Positions 1-8,181 are shown, numbered from the stretch's first letter. The stretch: 64,000 nucleotides of DNA from Luteolibacter rhizosphaerae (GCF_025950095.1 NZ_JAPDDR010000006.1:1-64000), one strand, 5' to 3'. The notes: a model not told the origin generated them from the sequence alone. Numbers and translations: made by a program.

Positions 1-90
1 ATCGAAACCTTTTACAACCCGGTGCGCCTCCACAGCTCGCTGGGCTATCAATCGCCCGTGGAATACGAACAATCCCTCAACCACAGCTAA
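1..90 (+). CDS. IS3-family transposase OrfB, C-terminal end (cut by window edge)
   Basis: The first 29 codons in frame 1 read to a TAA stop and carry the YNPVRLHSSLGYQSP block. This is the characteristic C-terminal end of IS3-family DDE transposases (OrfB, rve integrase core), which cut and join the element ends. The catalytic core lies before the window, so intactness cannot be judged. The stop is followed within 11 bases by a sequence resembling the element's terminal inverted repeat, which supports a real IS end rather than a chance match. Confidence 0.85.
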   Translation: METFYNPVRLHSSLGYQSPVEYEQSLNHS

Positions 91-100
91 CCCCCGAAAC

Positions 101-127
101 CGTGTCCGCGCTTTCAAAGTAAGATCA
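101..127. repeat. Probable right terminal inverted repeat of the IS3-type element
   Basis: Read on the minus strand this stretch begins TGATCTTAC and continues to GCGGACACGG. It resembles IS3-group termini, which commonly start TGATC and contain GGACAC about 20 bases in. It sits directly after the transposase stop. The flanking GGT at 128-130 would be the 3-bp target duplication; the left end is outside the window, so this cannot be confirmed. Confidence 0.6.
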
Positions 128-217
128 GGTTGCGAGGAACGAGCTACCCCGGGTTGCATTCGGAGCAGATATCTACCTCGAAGAGGTTGCGCATGGGCGC
201 GGCCCGCCTTTCCTTTG

Positions 218-1423
218 TCAAACCCCTCCCAGCAGATATTTCGCCGCCTGCTCCACATCCTTATCCCCGCGCCCCGAAAGGTTCGCGATGATGATGGAAT
301 CCTTCGGGAGGCTCCCCGCGATTTTCGAGACGTAGGCCATCGCATGCGAGCTCTCCAGCGCGGGCAGGATGCCCTCCGTGTGCGCCAGTTCCTTGAACGC
401 GGACAGCGCCTCGTCGTCCGTCGCGTAGGTGTATTCCACCCGGCCGATGTTTTGAAGGTAGGCATGTTCCGGCCCCACGGCGGCATAATCGAGGCCTGCG
501 GAAACCGAATGCGTCAGCTCGATCTGCCCGTCCTCGTTCGCCAGCAACCAGGTCTTCGTGCCTTGCAGCACGCCCAGCTTGCCGCCTTGGAAACGCGCCG
601 CGTGCTTCTCCGGCAGAATGCCTAGACCACCAGCCTCCACGCCCACCATGCGGACGTCCTCGTCCTGCAGGAAGGGATGGAACAGGCCGATCGCATTCGA
701 TCCGCCTCCGACACAAGCCACCAGCAGGTCCGGCAAGCGGCCCTCCTTCGCCAGAATCTGCTCGCGGGCTTCCAAGCCGATCACGCGGTGGAAATCGCGG
801 ACCATCATCGGGAAGGGATGCGAGCCCAGCGCCGAGCCGAGAATGTAGTGGGTGTGATCCACCGTGGCCACCCAGTCGCGCATGGCCTCGTTCACCGCTT
901 CCTTCAGCGTCGCTTGGCCCGCCGTCACCGCGCGGACCTCGGCACCCATCAGGCGCATGCGGGCCACGTTCAGGGCCTGACGCTCCATGTCAACGGCACC
1001 CATGTAAACCACGCAGTCCATGCCGAAACGCGCGCACACCGTCGCCGTCGCCACGCCGTGCTGGCCGGCCCCGGTCTCCGCGATGATCCGCTTCTTGCCG
1101 AGCCGCTTCGCCAGCAGGATCTGGCCGATCGCGTTGTTGATCTTGTGAGCGCCCGTGTGCAGCAGGTCTTCCCGCTTCAGGTAAATCTTCGCGCCGCCCA
1201 GCTTTTCCGTCCATCGCTCCGCGAAATACAGTGGAGTCGGCCGGCCCACGTAATTCGTGAGCAAGTCGTCCAGTTCCCGTTGGAATTCCGGATCCTTCCG
1301 GGCCTCGTCGTAGGCCGTGGACAGCTCCTGCAGGGGAGCCATCAGGGTTTCCGGAACGAACATCCCGCCGAACTGTCCGAAGTGGCCGGTCGCGTCGGGA
1401 AGGGGAGTCGTCAGTGTTGGCAT
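218..1423 (-). CDS. trpB: Tryptophan synthase beta chain
   Basis: TrpB joins indole and L-serine to make L-tryptophan in the cytoplasm, working with TrpA. The PLP lysine lies in HTGAHKINN, and the phosphate-binding GGGSNAIG loop and the E-T-G-A-G-Q-H loop are present. I chose the ATG at 1423 ([10 protein letters not shown]), giving 401 residues, the usual TrpB length; an upstream extension to 1498 has no family support. No trpA or other trp gene is in the window, so trpB stands apart, downstream of bioD on the same strand. Its 3' end faces the IS3 element, and about 90 bases separate the two. Confidence 0.96.
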   Translation of the reverse strand: MPTLTTPLPDATGHFGQFGGMFVPETLMAPLQELSTAYDEARKDPEFQRELDDLLTNYVGRPTPLYFAERWTEKLGGAKIYLKREDLLHTGAHKINNAIGQILLAKRLGKKRIIAETGAGQHGVATATVCARFGMDCVVYMGAVDMERQALNVARMRLMGAEVRAVTAGQATLKEAVNEAMRDWVATVDHTHYILGSALGSHPFPMMVRDFHRVIGLEAREQILAKEGRLPDLLVACVGGGSNAIGLFHPFLQDEDVRMVGVEAGGLGILPEKHAARFQGGKLGVLQGTKTWLLANEDGQIELTHSVSAGLDYAAVGPEHAYLQNIGRVEYTYATDDEALSAFKELAHTEGILPALESSHAMAYVSKIAGSLPKDSIIIANLSGRGDKDVEQAAKYLLGGV

Positions 1424-1523
1424 CGCGGCGGGAAGAAACCACAGCCGGACCCGGATGACAGCGGAAAAATCCGGGCAAAAGCCCTGCTGCCGATCCAACA
1501 GGAGAAAACCGAGGAAATGGAGA

Positions 1524-1541
1524 GGAAGCCCAGAGGCTTCC
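1524..1541 (-). terminator. Hairpin between bioD and trpB, weak terminator candidate
   Basis: GGAAGCC and GGCTTCC form a perfect 7-bp stem with a 4-base loop, 30 bases past the bioD stop. Read on the minus strand it is followed by a pyrimidine-rich but interrupted tail (TCTCCATTTCC), so termination may be partial and trpB could be read through. Confidence 0.4.
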
Positions 1542-1573
1542 TTCCCTCACTTTCCTCCTGTTCCAATCCTTCG

Positions 1574-2203
1574 CTATCCCTGCAAAAACGGCTCCACGTC
1601 TAGGAAGTCCTGCCCGTGGATGATCTCTGCCAGGATCGGCACGCCGGTGAGCTGCTCGATCATCCCTTTGTTCGTGATCGCCGCGGTATCCAGCTCGTCC
1701 GCCAGATGATTCATGACCAGTCCGGCGATCGTCAGACCTTTCGCGCGGATCGAATCAACCGTCAGGATCGTATGGTTCAGGGCACCGAGCCGGTTTCCCA
1801 CCACGAGGATCACCGGCAGGCCGAGATCCTTCGCCAAGTCTGCCATATCGTAGCCATCCGCCAGCGGCACGCGCCATCCGCCCGCTCCTTCCACGATCAC
1901 CTGGCGATGCTCGCAGGCGAAGCTGCGATACTTCGCGATCAGGTCCTGCGGATCCACCGGGCGGTTCTCCAGCATGCCCGCGACCAAGGGCGCCACCGAC
2001 GCCTTCAACCACACGGGATTCACCTCGTCCGGAGTCAGTCCGCCGGAAGCTGCTGCCAGATGGACGGCGTCGTCGCGATCGCCGCAGCACACCGGCTTGA
2101 AGCCTGCGGCATCGATTCCCTCGGCCCGGAGGGCCTCCACCAGCAGGCAGGAAAACCTAGTCTTGCCGACTCCCGTGTCCGTTCCGGTGACGAAGTAACT
2201 CAC
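1574..2203 (-). CDS. bioD: Dethiobiotin synthetase
   Basis: BioD forms the ureido ring of dethiobiotin from 7,8-diaminopelargonate, CO2 and ATP, the penultimate step of biotin synthesis. The protein opens with the P-loop TGTDTGVGKT at the N-terminus, has the EGAGGWRVPL block, and ends with a typical BioD tail (LTGVPILAEI). I chose the GTG at 2203 (VSYFVTGTD) because BioD proteins begin a few residues before the P-loop; the upstream in-frame extension is arginine-rich and unlike the family. The product is 209 residues. No other bio genes are in the window. It follows the small CdaR-like gene by 31 bases and may share its transcript. Confidence 0.93.
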   Translation of the reverse strand: MSYFVTGTDTGVGKTRFSCLLVEALRAEGIDAAGFKPVCCGDRDDAVHLAAASGGLTPDEVNPVWLKASVAPLVAGMLENRPVDPQDLIAKYRSFACEHRQVIVEGAGGWRVPLADGYDMADLAKDLGLPVILVVGNRLGALNHTILTVDSIRAKGLTIAGLVMNHLADELDTAAITNKGMIEQLTGVPILAEIIHGQDFLDVEPFLQG

Positions 2204-2234
2204 GCCGCAGCCGTGGCCGCAGCTATCCCGCCGG

Positions 2235-2402
2235 TCAAGGCTGATCCTGCTCGGGCACCACGTAAGCCTTCGGCGGCCGCTGTCCCGGCGCATAATACTC
2301 GCCGGTGCCTTCCAGATGGCGCTTAATCAGAAACCAGATCGCGATCGCGAGCAGCAGCGACACGATCTTCGGGATCCAGTTCTTTCGGAGCGCCTTTTTC
2401 AT
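2235..2402 (-). CDS. 55-residue CdaR/YbbR-like single-span membrane protein overlapping cdaA
   Basis: A short gene starts at ATG 2402 inside the 3' end of cdaA, in another frame, and stops with TGA at 2235. The product starts MKKALRKNWIPKIVSLLLAI and has one hydrophobic segment (about residues 12-26), then a polar proline-rich tail ending PEQDQP. The pattern K-N-W-x-P-K-hydrophobic-W is how CdaR/YbbR proteins begin. CdaR binds and modulates CdaA in Firmicutes and usually sits next to it. Here all extracytoplasmic YbbR domains are missing. The 80-bp overlap suggests translational coupling to cdaA. Membrane location is seen; a role as CdaA partner is inferred from position and N-terminal resemblance. 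Confidence 0.75.
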   Translation of the reverse strand: MKKALRKNWIPKIVSLLLAIAIWFLIKRHLEGTGEYYAPGQRPPKAYVVPEQDQP

Positions 2403-3165
2403 TTTTGTCGTCGTTCGCGAGGAAGATCTGGGCCATCCGCGCGCGGAACTTTTCCTCGCCCAAATTCCGCTCCAGCACGCCCTCGATGCAAATGGAAATC
2501 GCGCCGGTTTCCTCGCTCACGATCACCGCCACGCAGTCGGTTTCCTCCGTCACCCCGATCGCCGCGCGGTGGCGCAGGCCGATCGAGCGGTCGCTCAGTT
2601 CCCGCTGGCTCACGGGGAAGACGCAGGCTGCGGCGGACATCTTCTTGTCAGCGATCACCATGCCGCCGTCATGCAGCGGCGTCTTCGGGAAGAAAATCGT
2701 CATCGCCAGCTCCGGGGAGAAATCCGCGTTGAGCCTCACTCCGGTCTCCTCGAAGGGCTTCAGGTCGATGTCCCGCTCGATCGCGAAGAGCGCGCCGATG
2801 CGCTTTTTGGACAACATCACCACCGAGTCCTCGAAGACCTCCAGGAAGTCGAGCTGGCTCTTGTTGCTGAAATTGAAGAGCCGGCTGCTCCCCAGCTTGG
2901 AGAGGGCGTTGCGCAGCTCCGGCTGGAAGATGATCGGCAGCGAGAACAGCAGTAGGATCGCCGCCCGCTGCACCAGCCACCAGATTACTTGGAACTCGAA
3001 CTGGGAGAGGATCAGCGTGACCGAAACCAAGATCACCACCAGTCCGACCAGAATACGCGCGCCGCGGGTGGCCCGGAAGGCGCGGTAAATCTGATAGATC
3101 GCGACGGCCAGGATCAGAATTTCGACCCCGTCCCGCCAGTGATCTCTTAGCTGCTCCCACGCCAT
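2323..3165 (-). CDS. cdaA: Diadenylate cyclase CdaA (c-di-AMP synthase)
   Basis: CdaA condenses two ATP into c-di-AMP, a second messenger for potassium, osmotic and cell-wall control. The 280-residue protein has hydrophobic segments at about 13-30, 37-55 and 60-80, a short linker helix, then a DAC domain. The catalytic motifs differ slightly from the canonical form: DGA is DGG (166-168, LHDGG) and GTRHRA is GLRHRA (RHR at 198-200). The catalytic Asp and the RHR triad are kept, so activity is likely. It lies downstream of folP and the lipoprotein gene and overlaps the small CdaR-like gene. The C-terminal 35 residues are charged and probably disordered. Confidence 0.93.
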   Translation of the reverse strand: MAWEQLRDHWRDGVEILILAVAIYQIYRAFRATRGARILVGLVVILVSVTLILSQFEFQVIWWLVQRAAILLLFSLPIIFQPELRNALSKLGSSRLFNFSNKSQLDFLEVFEDSVVMLSKKRIGALFAIERDIDLKPFEETGVRLNADFSPELAMTIFFPKTPLHDGGMVIADKKMSAAACVFPVSQRELSDRSIGLRHRAAIGVTEETDCVAVIVSEETGAISICIEGVLERNLGEEKFRARMAQIFLANDDKNEKGAPKELDPEDRVAAARDRDLVSD

Positions 3166-3236
3166 TGCGCCACGGATACTACCCCCTCCACCAGCAAGCT
3201 GTCATTTCCTTTCGGCCCGCAGGCGAAATTCGTCCC

Positions 3237-3461
3237 TCAGTAGCAGTAGGGAGCGTAGTAGCCCGGATAATAGCCGCCGTGGTGGTGGTGATTGTGATGT
3301 CCCACCGCATAGCCGATCAGTCCGGCTGCCGCGATACCGGCTGCCGCTGCACCCGGATCCACGCTCTGCACCGGGCGCCCGTAGGCATCATAGGTGGTCA
3401 TGCAGGAAGTTCCGGTCACTGCCACCAAAAGGGCGGCTGTCTTGAGGAGGAGCGCTTTCAT
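3237..3461 (-). CDS. Small histidine- and tyrosine-rich lipoprotein
   Basis: This 74-residue protein has a lipoprotein signal with Cys in VTGTSC (residue 20), a short linker, a glycine/alanine-rich hydrophobic stretch around 38-52, and a tail rich in His and Tyr (GHHNHHHHGGYYPGYY). The stretch resembles glycine-zipper-type envelope proteins, and the His cluster could bind metal, but no function is known to me. It lies between folP and cdaA on the same strand, 71 bases before cdaA. The lipobox is seen; envelope location follows from it; metal binding is speculation. Confidence 0.75.
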   Translation of the reverse strand: MKALLLKTAALLVAVTGTSCMTTYDAYGRPVQSVDPGAAAAGIAAAGLIGYAVGHHNHHHHGGYYPGYYAPYCY

Positions 3462-3503
3462 CGATGATCGTGATTTCCCCGCTTGGACGCGGGCACTCTT
3501 GGA

Positions 3504-4355
3504 TTATTCGGGAAAATTCACGCCCTGCAAGATTGCCTCCGCCATCCGCAGTGCCTGGTGGTTTGGCTTCACCTCGTGCACCCGGTGGATCATCACCCCG
3601 GCCTCCCGGGTGGAAGCGGTGATCGCCACCGTCGGCCAAGCCCGGTCAGCCAGGTCGTCGCTGCCCAAGGCCTTTCCGATAAAAGACTTCCGCGAGACGC
3701 CGAGCAACACAGGGCGACCGCCCACGGTGAGGCTACCGATGTCCCGCAGGAGCTTGAGATTGTGCCGGATCGTCTTCCCGAAGCCGATTCCCGGATCGAA
3801 GCAAATCGCCTCCCGCCGGATACCCCCCCGCTCCAAGGTGGCGAGACGCTCTTCGAAAAACTCCCGGACCTCCGCCACCACATCTTCATAGTGCGGTGCC
3901 ACCTGCATCGTCCGCGGGTCGCCCTGCATGTGCATCACCACCACGCCGCAACCGCTCGCCGCGCAGACCCGGACCATCTCCGGATCCGCGGTCAGGCCGC
4001 TCACGTCGTTCACTACATCTGCCCCGGCCAGCAGTGCTGCCTCCGCGACCGCTGCCTTCGAGGTATCGATCGAAATGCACCCGTCCCACTCCGCTCGCAG
4101 CGCGTCGATCACCGGCCGGGTGCGGGCGATCTCTTCCGCGATGGCCACCTCCGGCGCGCCGGGTCGGGTCGATTCTCCGCCCACATCGATGATCTCCGCG
4201 CCGTCCCTAATCATCGTGCGAGCATGCTTCAGGGCAGCCTCCACCCCGGCATGCCGTCCGCCGTCCGAAAAGGAATCCGGGGTCACATTCAGAATCCCCA
4301 TGATTTTTCCCTGCCGGGTCAGATCCATCCGCGAACGCGCCGTTTGCCACCACAT
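3504..4355 (-). CDS. folP: Dihydropteroate synthase
   Basis: DHPS joins 6-hydroxymethyl-dihydropterin pyrophosphate with p-aminobenzoate to give dihydropteroate in folate synthesis and is the sulfonamide target. The signature IMGILNVTPDSFSDGG is near the N-terminus, followed by the GGESTRPG loop, FDPGIGFGKT, and SRKSFIG, the sulfa-site lysine region. I chose ATG 4355 (MWWQTARSR), giving 283 residues; an ATG at 4394 would lie only 17 bases from the divergent gene at 4412 and would add residues unlike the family. It heads the minus-strand run toward cdaA; folP and cdaA neighbourhoods also occur in related phyla. Confidence 0.95.
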   Translation of the reverse strand: MWWQTARSRMDLTRQGKIMGILNVTPDSFSDGGRHAGVEAALKHARTMIRDGAEIIDVGGESTRPGAPEVAIAEEIARTRPVIDALRAEWDGCISIDTSKAAVAEAALLAGADVVNDVSGLTADPEMVRVCAASGCGVVVMHMQGDPRTMQVAPHYEDVVAEVREFFEERLATLERGGIRREAICFDPGIGFGKTIRHNLKLLRDIGSLTVGGRPVLLGVSRKSFIGKALGSDDLADRAWPTVAITASTREAGVMIHRVHEVKPNHQALRMAEAILQGVNFPE

Positions 4356-4411
4356 GCCGGGTGGGAAATGGCCACTTGCCGCCGCTACCGCCAAGTCATA
4401 ATCTCCGCGCC

Positions 4412-4993
4412 ATGAACTTCAAAACCCTGCTTGCCACCACGCTCCTGCTCGCGGGAGTCGCCGCCGCCGCCGTGCCCGGCTTGGAGGTCAAGGGCCCCTA
4501 CGCCAGCGTGAAGCGGAACAAGGACGGCTCCTACGAGGAATTCTCCCGCCCGCCGGACGAGCGCACCATCACCAAGAAGCTCAAGAACGCGAACGGCACG
4601 CTGCTCACCACCACCGTGTATCGCCTCACCCCGCAGGGTCATCCGCTCACCTGCGACATCTTCGATGGCAAGGGCACCCGTCTTTTCAAATCCCGCTACG
4701 GCTACGACAAGCGCCCGGGCCTGACCTTCGGCAAGCTGCTGGAGGAGCAGATGTTCGATGCCCGCGTGACCCGCAAGGACCCGCAGACCGGCGAGGAGAT
4801 GCCGATCCGCCGCTTCATTTACACCTACGACGCCCGCGGCAACCGCAACGCGCCGATCGCCATCAACCTGGTCCCCGGCAAGATGGCGGAAGACGTCTTC
4901 GGTCCCTCCGGCCTGCAGTTCGACCCCTTCGAAGGACACCCGCTGCCCGGCAAGGACACGGCGAATCCGAAGGGCCAGAAGATCGGGAAGTGA
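4412..4993 (+). CDS. Secreted protein of unknown function
   Basis: The 193-residue product has a clear Sec signal peptide (MNFKTLLATTLLLAGVAAAA) and then a soluble domain rich in Gly, Lys and Arg. One segment, RFIYTYDARGNR near residue 146, looks like a single YD/RHS-style strand, and RLTPQGHPLTCDIFDGKGTRLF suggests similar beta-hairpins. I do not recognise a named family. It starts 57 bases from folP, divergently, and is followed after 12 bases by another exported protein, so the two are probably co-transcribed. Confidence 0.75.
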   Translation: MNFKTLLATTLLLAGVAAAAVPGLEVKGPYASVKRNKDGSYEEFSRPPDERTITKKLKNANGTLLTTTVYRLTPQGHPLTCDIFDGKGTRLFKSRYGYDKRPGLTFGKLLEEQMFDARVTRKDPQTGEEMPIRRFIYTYDARGNRNAPIAINLVPGKMAEDVFGPSGLQFDPFEGHPLPGKDTANPKGQKIGK

Positions 4994-5005
4994 TCGGTCT
5001 TTCGC

Positions 5006-6295
5006 ATGCGACCGCAAACTCTCCTGCCGTGTCTCCTCGGCGCGGCTGTCGGTGCCGCCGGGTGGATGCAAGCCCTGCACTGGAAGTCCGCCGCGCCCGC
5101 GCAGGGCGATGACGAGTCCTCCGCGCGCATCATCGCCTTGGAAGACGAAGTCGCGCTGCTGAAGCGCGAGAATGAGAGCCTGCGCTCGCTCGCGCAGGGC
5201 GGCGGCGATTTCAAGGTCGAGCCCGAACTCATCACCTTCGTCGAGCAAGCGCTCGGCTTGAACTTCCGCAGCAGCCCGGTCATCCACCAGATCGCGGTGG
5301 AGGAACTGCGCGGCCGCGTCCAAGCCACCATCGAGTCCCGCTACGACACTCATGGCCTCGACTCCCGCGAGCAGGCATGGAAGCTCATGGGCCTGCTTGG
5401 TGCCGAGGACCGCTTCGCCCCGCAGTTCGCCCTCACCAAGTCCGAGGGCGCCCGCTCCTGGTTCGATGAAGAGAGCGGCGAGGGCTGGGTGACCAACCGC
5501 TTCGACCCGCAATCCATCCCGGATCAAGCCGCGGTGGTCCGCAGCTTGGTGCGCATCCTCATCCACCAGAACTACCCGCCCGGCACCGGCTGGCCCGGCG
5601 ATGAGATCGCGAACTCCCGGGAAGCCCTTCACCATGGCACCGCCATCGCGATCGAAAGCCGCTTCCTCGCCCGTCAGGCCCTCGCCACCGGCTTCACCGG
5701 CGCGCAGGAAGACCAAGGCGTGCGCGGCCTCTTGGATTCCCTGCCCGCCTATGTCCGGGGACTCGCCACCTTTCCCTCCTCGCTGGGCATCCGCCTTGCC
5801 AGCCGCCTGATGGATCAGGAGGAGATCCTCTCCGGCCTCAAGCGTCCGCCCGAATTCACCGCTGCCTACTTCCCGGCCGGGGAGGAAATCGAGAAGCCGG
5901 ATCCGCCCGCACTCCCGGTTACCCCCGGAAACCAGCTCGTCGAGGAATCCGCCGGCATGCTCGGCCTGAACCTGTGGCTTGAGCCGCTGGGCCCGGAGTC
6001 AGCCCCCATCGCCGATAGCTGGCGCGGAGACCGCTATCGTCTCTTCGCCACCAGTGACACCGATCTCCATTTGGTATGGGATCTCCGGCTGGATTCGGAG
6101 AAGTCCGCCGATGCCTTCTCGGAAGCCGCTCGCTCGATGGTCTCTGCGATGGCCGGCACCGAGAATGATCCCGAGGCGGGCGTGATCACCGAAACCCCGG
6201 AGGCCCGCTTCATCGCCGTCGCCCGGCCTGCGCCGGATGTGGTCCGCTTCGTGAATGCGACCTCGCAAGAGATTGCGAAATCCTTTATCCCCTGA
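5006..6295 (+). CDS. Membrane-anchored or exported protein, possible inactive metallopeptidase-like fold
   Basis: The 429-residue protein has an N-terminal signal or anchor (residues 5-22), a short coiled coil (about 38-65, IIALEDEVALLKREN) and a large alpha-rich domain. The segment SLVRILIHQNYPP followed by SREALHHGTAIAIESR is laid out like HExxH metallopeptidase-like proteins, where a zinc helix is followed by an ALxEG helix. The HExxH itself is absent, so if related it would be catalytically dead. That relationship is only inferred from pattern. It follows the secreted-protein gene at 4412 by 12 bases and probably shares its transcript. Confidence 0.7.
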   Translation: MRPQTLLPCLLGAAVGAAGWMQALHWKSAAPAQGDDESSARIIALEDEVALLKRENESLRSLAQGGGDFKVEPELITFVEQALGLNFRSSPVIHQIAVEELRGRVQATIESRYDTHGLDSREQAWKLMGLLGAEDRFAPQFALTKSEGARSWFDEESGEGWVTNRFDPQSIPDQAAVVRSLVRILIHQNYPPGTGWPGDEIANSREALHHGTAIAIESRFLARQALATGFTGAQEDQGVRGLLDSLPAYVRGLATFPSSLGIRLASRLMDQEEILSGLKRPPEFTAAYFPAGEEIEKPDPPALPVTPGNQLVEESAGMLGLNLWLEPLGPESAPIADSWRGDRYRLFATSDTDLHLVWDLRLDSEKSADAFSEAARSMVSAMAGTENDPEAGVITETPEARFIAVARPAPDVVRFVNATSQEIAKSFIP

Positions 6296-6387
6296 GCAAT
6301 GCCCGTCGAAGCCGCCGCAGGACTTGCCGAAGCGGTGGCTGGATTGAATCCCGGCGAGCGGCAGGCTCTCGTGCGGAGACCAAGCTG

Positions 6388-6765
6388 GTGGCGCTTGTCA
6401 TGGTCATCCTCGGGTCCGCCGCAATGCTGACGGCACTGCATTTCGGGCGAACGGACATCCGCATCCGCCAGAAGGGCTGGAGCAGTCCTTATAATGTCCA
6501 AGTGGTTTTAGCCAAAGGAGAGCGGACGAAGACAGTCCACATCGAGAGGGACGAGCTGAAGATCCTTCGCGGGCGTTGGGATACCCTGACGGTGACGGAT
6601 TCCCGCTATCCCCCGTCCACCCACGCGATCTCCGGGACAAAGATGAAGCTTTGGCTCGATATAAAAACGACCCCCCGTGAAGATTTGAGGGATGCCGCCG
6701 TCAGAAAGACCGTGAACCTCATCGAGGAAAAACTTCGCAACAACGCGGAAAGGGGAAAGCCATGA
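6388..6765 (+). CDS. Small membrane-anchored protein, paralogue of the next gene; N-terminus uncertain
   Basis: From a GTG at 6388 the product has one membrane span (VMVILGSAAMLTAL) and a soluble domain with LKILRGRWDTLTVTD. That domain aligns with LRVLRWRWTHLEITD in the following gene, so the two are tandem duplicates. The paralogue carries about 45 more residues before the span. Here an ATG at 6299 opens a different frame (MPVEAAAGLAEAV, ending near 6430), so the N-terminal part may have been separated by a frameshift around 6388-6405. The stop overlaps the next ATG by four bases (ATGA), implying translational coupling. Function unknown. Confidence 0.65.
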   Translation: MALVMVILGSAAMLTALHFGRTDIRIRQKGWSSPYNVQVVLAKGERTKTVHIERDELKILRGRWDTLTVTDSRYPPSTHAISGTKMKLWLDIKTTPREDLRDAAVRKTVNLIEEKLRNNAERGKP

Positions 6766-7280
6766 GCTTCGATCCACCTCCGCTGCCGCCGGGATATGGC
6801 GAGGACGGGCCATTCAATCCTCCCGAAGGTGAAGAGCCGGATCTCGAGGTCGACTCACCACTGGTGCAGAAAGCCTCCGAGCCGGAGCTCATCCCGCCGC
6901 GGCGATCATGGCTCCCGGCACGTCTCGTCTGGATCTTCCTCGCCGCCGCCTGCCTCGGCCTCTATCTCGGCCCCCTGAGTGTGGAACTCAGCTTTCAGGA
7001 CGACCGCGGGCGTATCCCGCGCGAGTTCGTGGCGACCCTCCGTCGCGGCGATGCCGAGAAGAAAGTCATTGTGGACGATGGCGATCTGCGTGTCCTGCGC
7101 TGGCGCTGGACGCATCTTGAGATCACCGATCTCTCCTACATCGGGGAAACCCATGAGATTCAGGGCAAGCACATGACCATCGCCATCGAGCGGAATACCT
7201 CGCGCAAGCTGAAGGATGCCGCCCGCGGCTCCAGCTCCATCCCGCAGCGCGGCGATCCGGATCCGCGGCACGACCGTTGA
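6762..7280 (+). CDS. Single-span membrane protein of unknown function, paralogue of the preceding gene
   Basis: The 172-residue product has a proline- and acid-rich cytoplasmic N-terminus (MSFDPPPLPPGYGEDG), one membrane span at about 52-70 (LVWIFLAAACLGLYLG) and an extracytoplasmic domain with DLRVLRWRWTHLEITDLSY. It matches the domain of the gene at 6388 along its length, including the closing LKDAA. No family is recognised. It overlaps the previous gene by four bases and ends 35 bases before the MarC-like gene, so a small operon is likely. Confidence 0.7.
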   Translation: MSFDPPPLPPGYGEDGPFNPPEGEEPDLEVDSPLVQKASEPELIPPRRSWLPARLVWIFLAAACLGLYLGPLSVELSFQDDRGRIPREFVATLRRGDAEKKVIVDDGDLRVLRWRWTHLEITDLSYIGETHEIQGKHMTIAIERNTSRKLKDAARGSSSIPQRGDPDPRHDR

Positions 7281-7315
7281 CCTTGCCTCGGGCGGCTGGT
7301 CTGATCGGCTGGCCG

Positions 7316-7909
7316 ATGGACCTCCTAGCCCTCGCCGTCACCCTCTTCCTCGTTCTCGATCCCTTCGGGAATGCGGCGATCTTCCATTCCGTTCTGGCCA
7401 AGATCCCGGAAGACCGCCGTCGCCGCGTGCTTGCCCGTGAGCTGATCTTCGCCCTCGTGATCCTGCTGGGCTTCCTCTTCGTGGGGAAATACCTCCTCGC
7501 TTTCCTCGGCGTCAGGCCCGCCACGCTTAGCATCTCCGGCGGCATCCTGCTTTTCCTCATCGCCCTGGGCATGGTCTTTCCCACCCGTTCGATGCTCGGG
7601 GAGTCAGGGGATGAAGAGCCCTTCATCGTGCCTCTGGCCGTGCCGCTCATGGCCGGCCCTTCCAGCATCGCGCTGATCTTCCTCACCGCGACCAAGTATC
7701 CTCTCCAGATCGGCTCGATCGCCCTCGCGGTGAGCGCCGCATGGCTGGTCTCCGCTGTCATCCTTTACTTCTCGCCTGCACTGCTCCGCTTGCTTGGGAC
7801 GAAAGGAACCCGTGCTCTTGAGCGCCTCATGGGCCTCCTGCTCATCCTCGTCTCGGTTCAAATGTTCCTTGATGGGGTATCCACCTACAGCGCATCCTCC
7901 GCCCCGTGA
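7316..7909 (+). CDS. MarC/UPF0056-family integral membrane protein
   Basis: The protein has about six hydrophobic spans and the family's DPFGN motif in the first span, with MAGPSSIALI in the middle matching the second conserved half-motif. MarC proteins are inner-membrane proteins of unresolved transport function; despite the name they are not established drug pumps. I chose ATG 7316 (MDLLALAVTL), giving 197 residues, because it places the first span at the N-terminus as in the family; an upstream ATG at 7277 overlaps the previous gene. It overlaps the acylphosphatase gene by four bases. Confidence 0.88.
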   Translation: MDLLALAVTLFLVLDPFGNAAIFHSVLAKIPEDRRRRVLARELIFALVILLGFLFVGKYLLAFLGVRPATLSISGGILLFLIALGMVFPTRSMLGESGDEEPFIVPLAVPLMAGPSSIALIFLTATKYPLQIGSIALAVSAAWLVSAVILYFSPALLRLLGTKGTRALERLMGLLLILVSVQMFLDGVSTYSASSAP

Positions 7910-8181
7910 TTGCCCGACGCGTCATCTTCGAGGGCCGCGTGCAAGGCGTGGGTTTCCGCTATACCACCAAGGACATTGCCAAGGGCTTCGAGGTCTGCGG
8001 CACGGTCAAGAATCTCGTCGACGGCACCGTCGAACTGGAGGTCATGGGCGAGCGCGACGAGGTCGAAGCCTTCCTCAAGGAAATCGCGGAGGAGTCCCCG
8101 CTGGCCCATAACATCAAGGGCATGCACGTGAAGAACATCCCGCCGCTTGAAGGCGTGAAGGGCTTCACGATCGAGCGCTAG
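7906..8181 (+). CDS. acyP: Acylphosphatase
   Basis: Acylphosphatase hydrolyses carboxyl-phosphate bonds such as in carbamoyl phosphate or 1,3-bisphosphoglycerate. The 91-residue length and the motif GRVQGVGFRYTT (catalytic Arg in VGFR) plus GTVKNLVDGTVE (catalytic Asn) are diagnostic. The start is a GTG overlapping the MarC-like stop by four bases (GTGA), which indicates translational coupling, although no functional link between the two is known. Confidence 0.94.
   Translation: MIARRVIFEGRVQGVGFRYTTKDIAKGFEVCGTVKNLVDGTVELEVMGERDEVEAFLKEIAEESPLAHNIKGMHVKNIPPLEGVKGFTIER

Noticed and set aside
4385-5716. A 443-codon antisense open frame opposite the two exported proteins
   Set aside because: The plus strand shows a signal peptide and a coiled coil in sense; the antisense product has a shadow composition.
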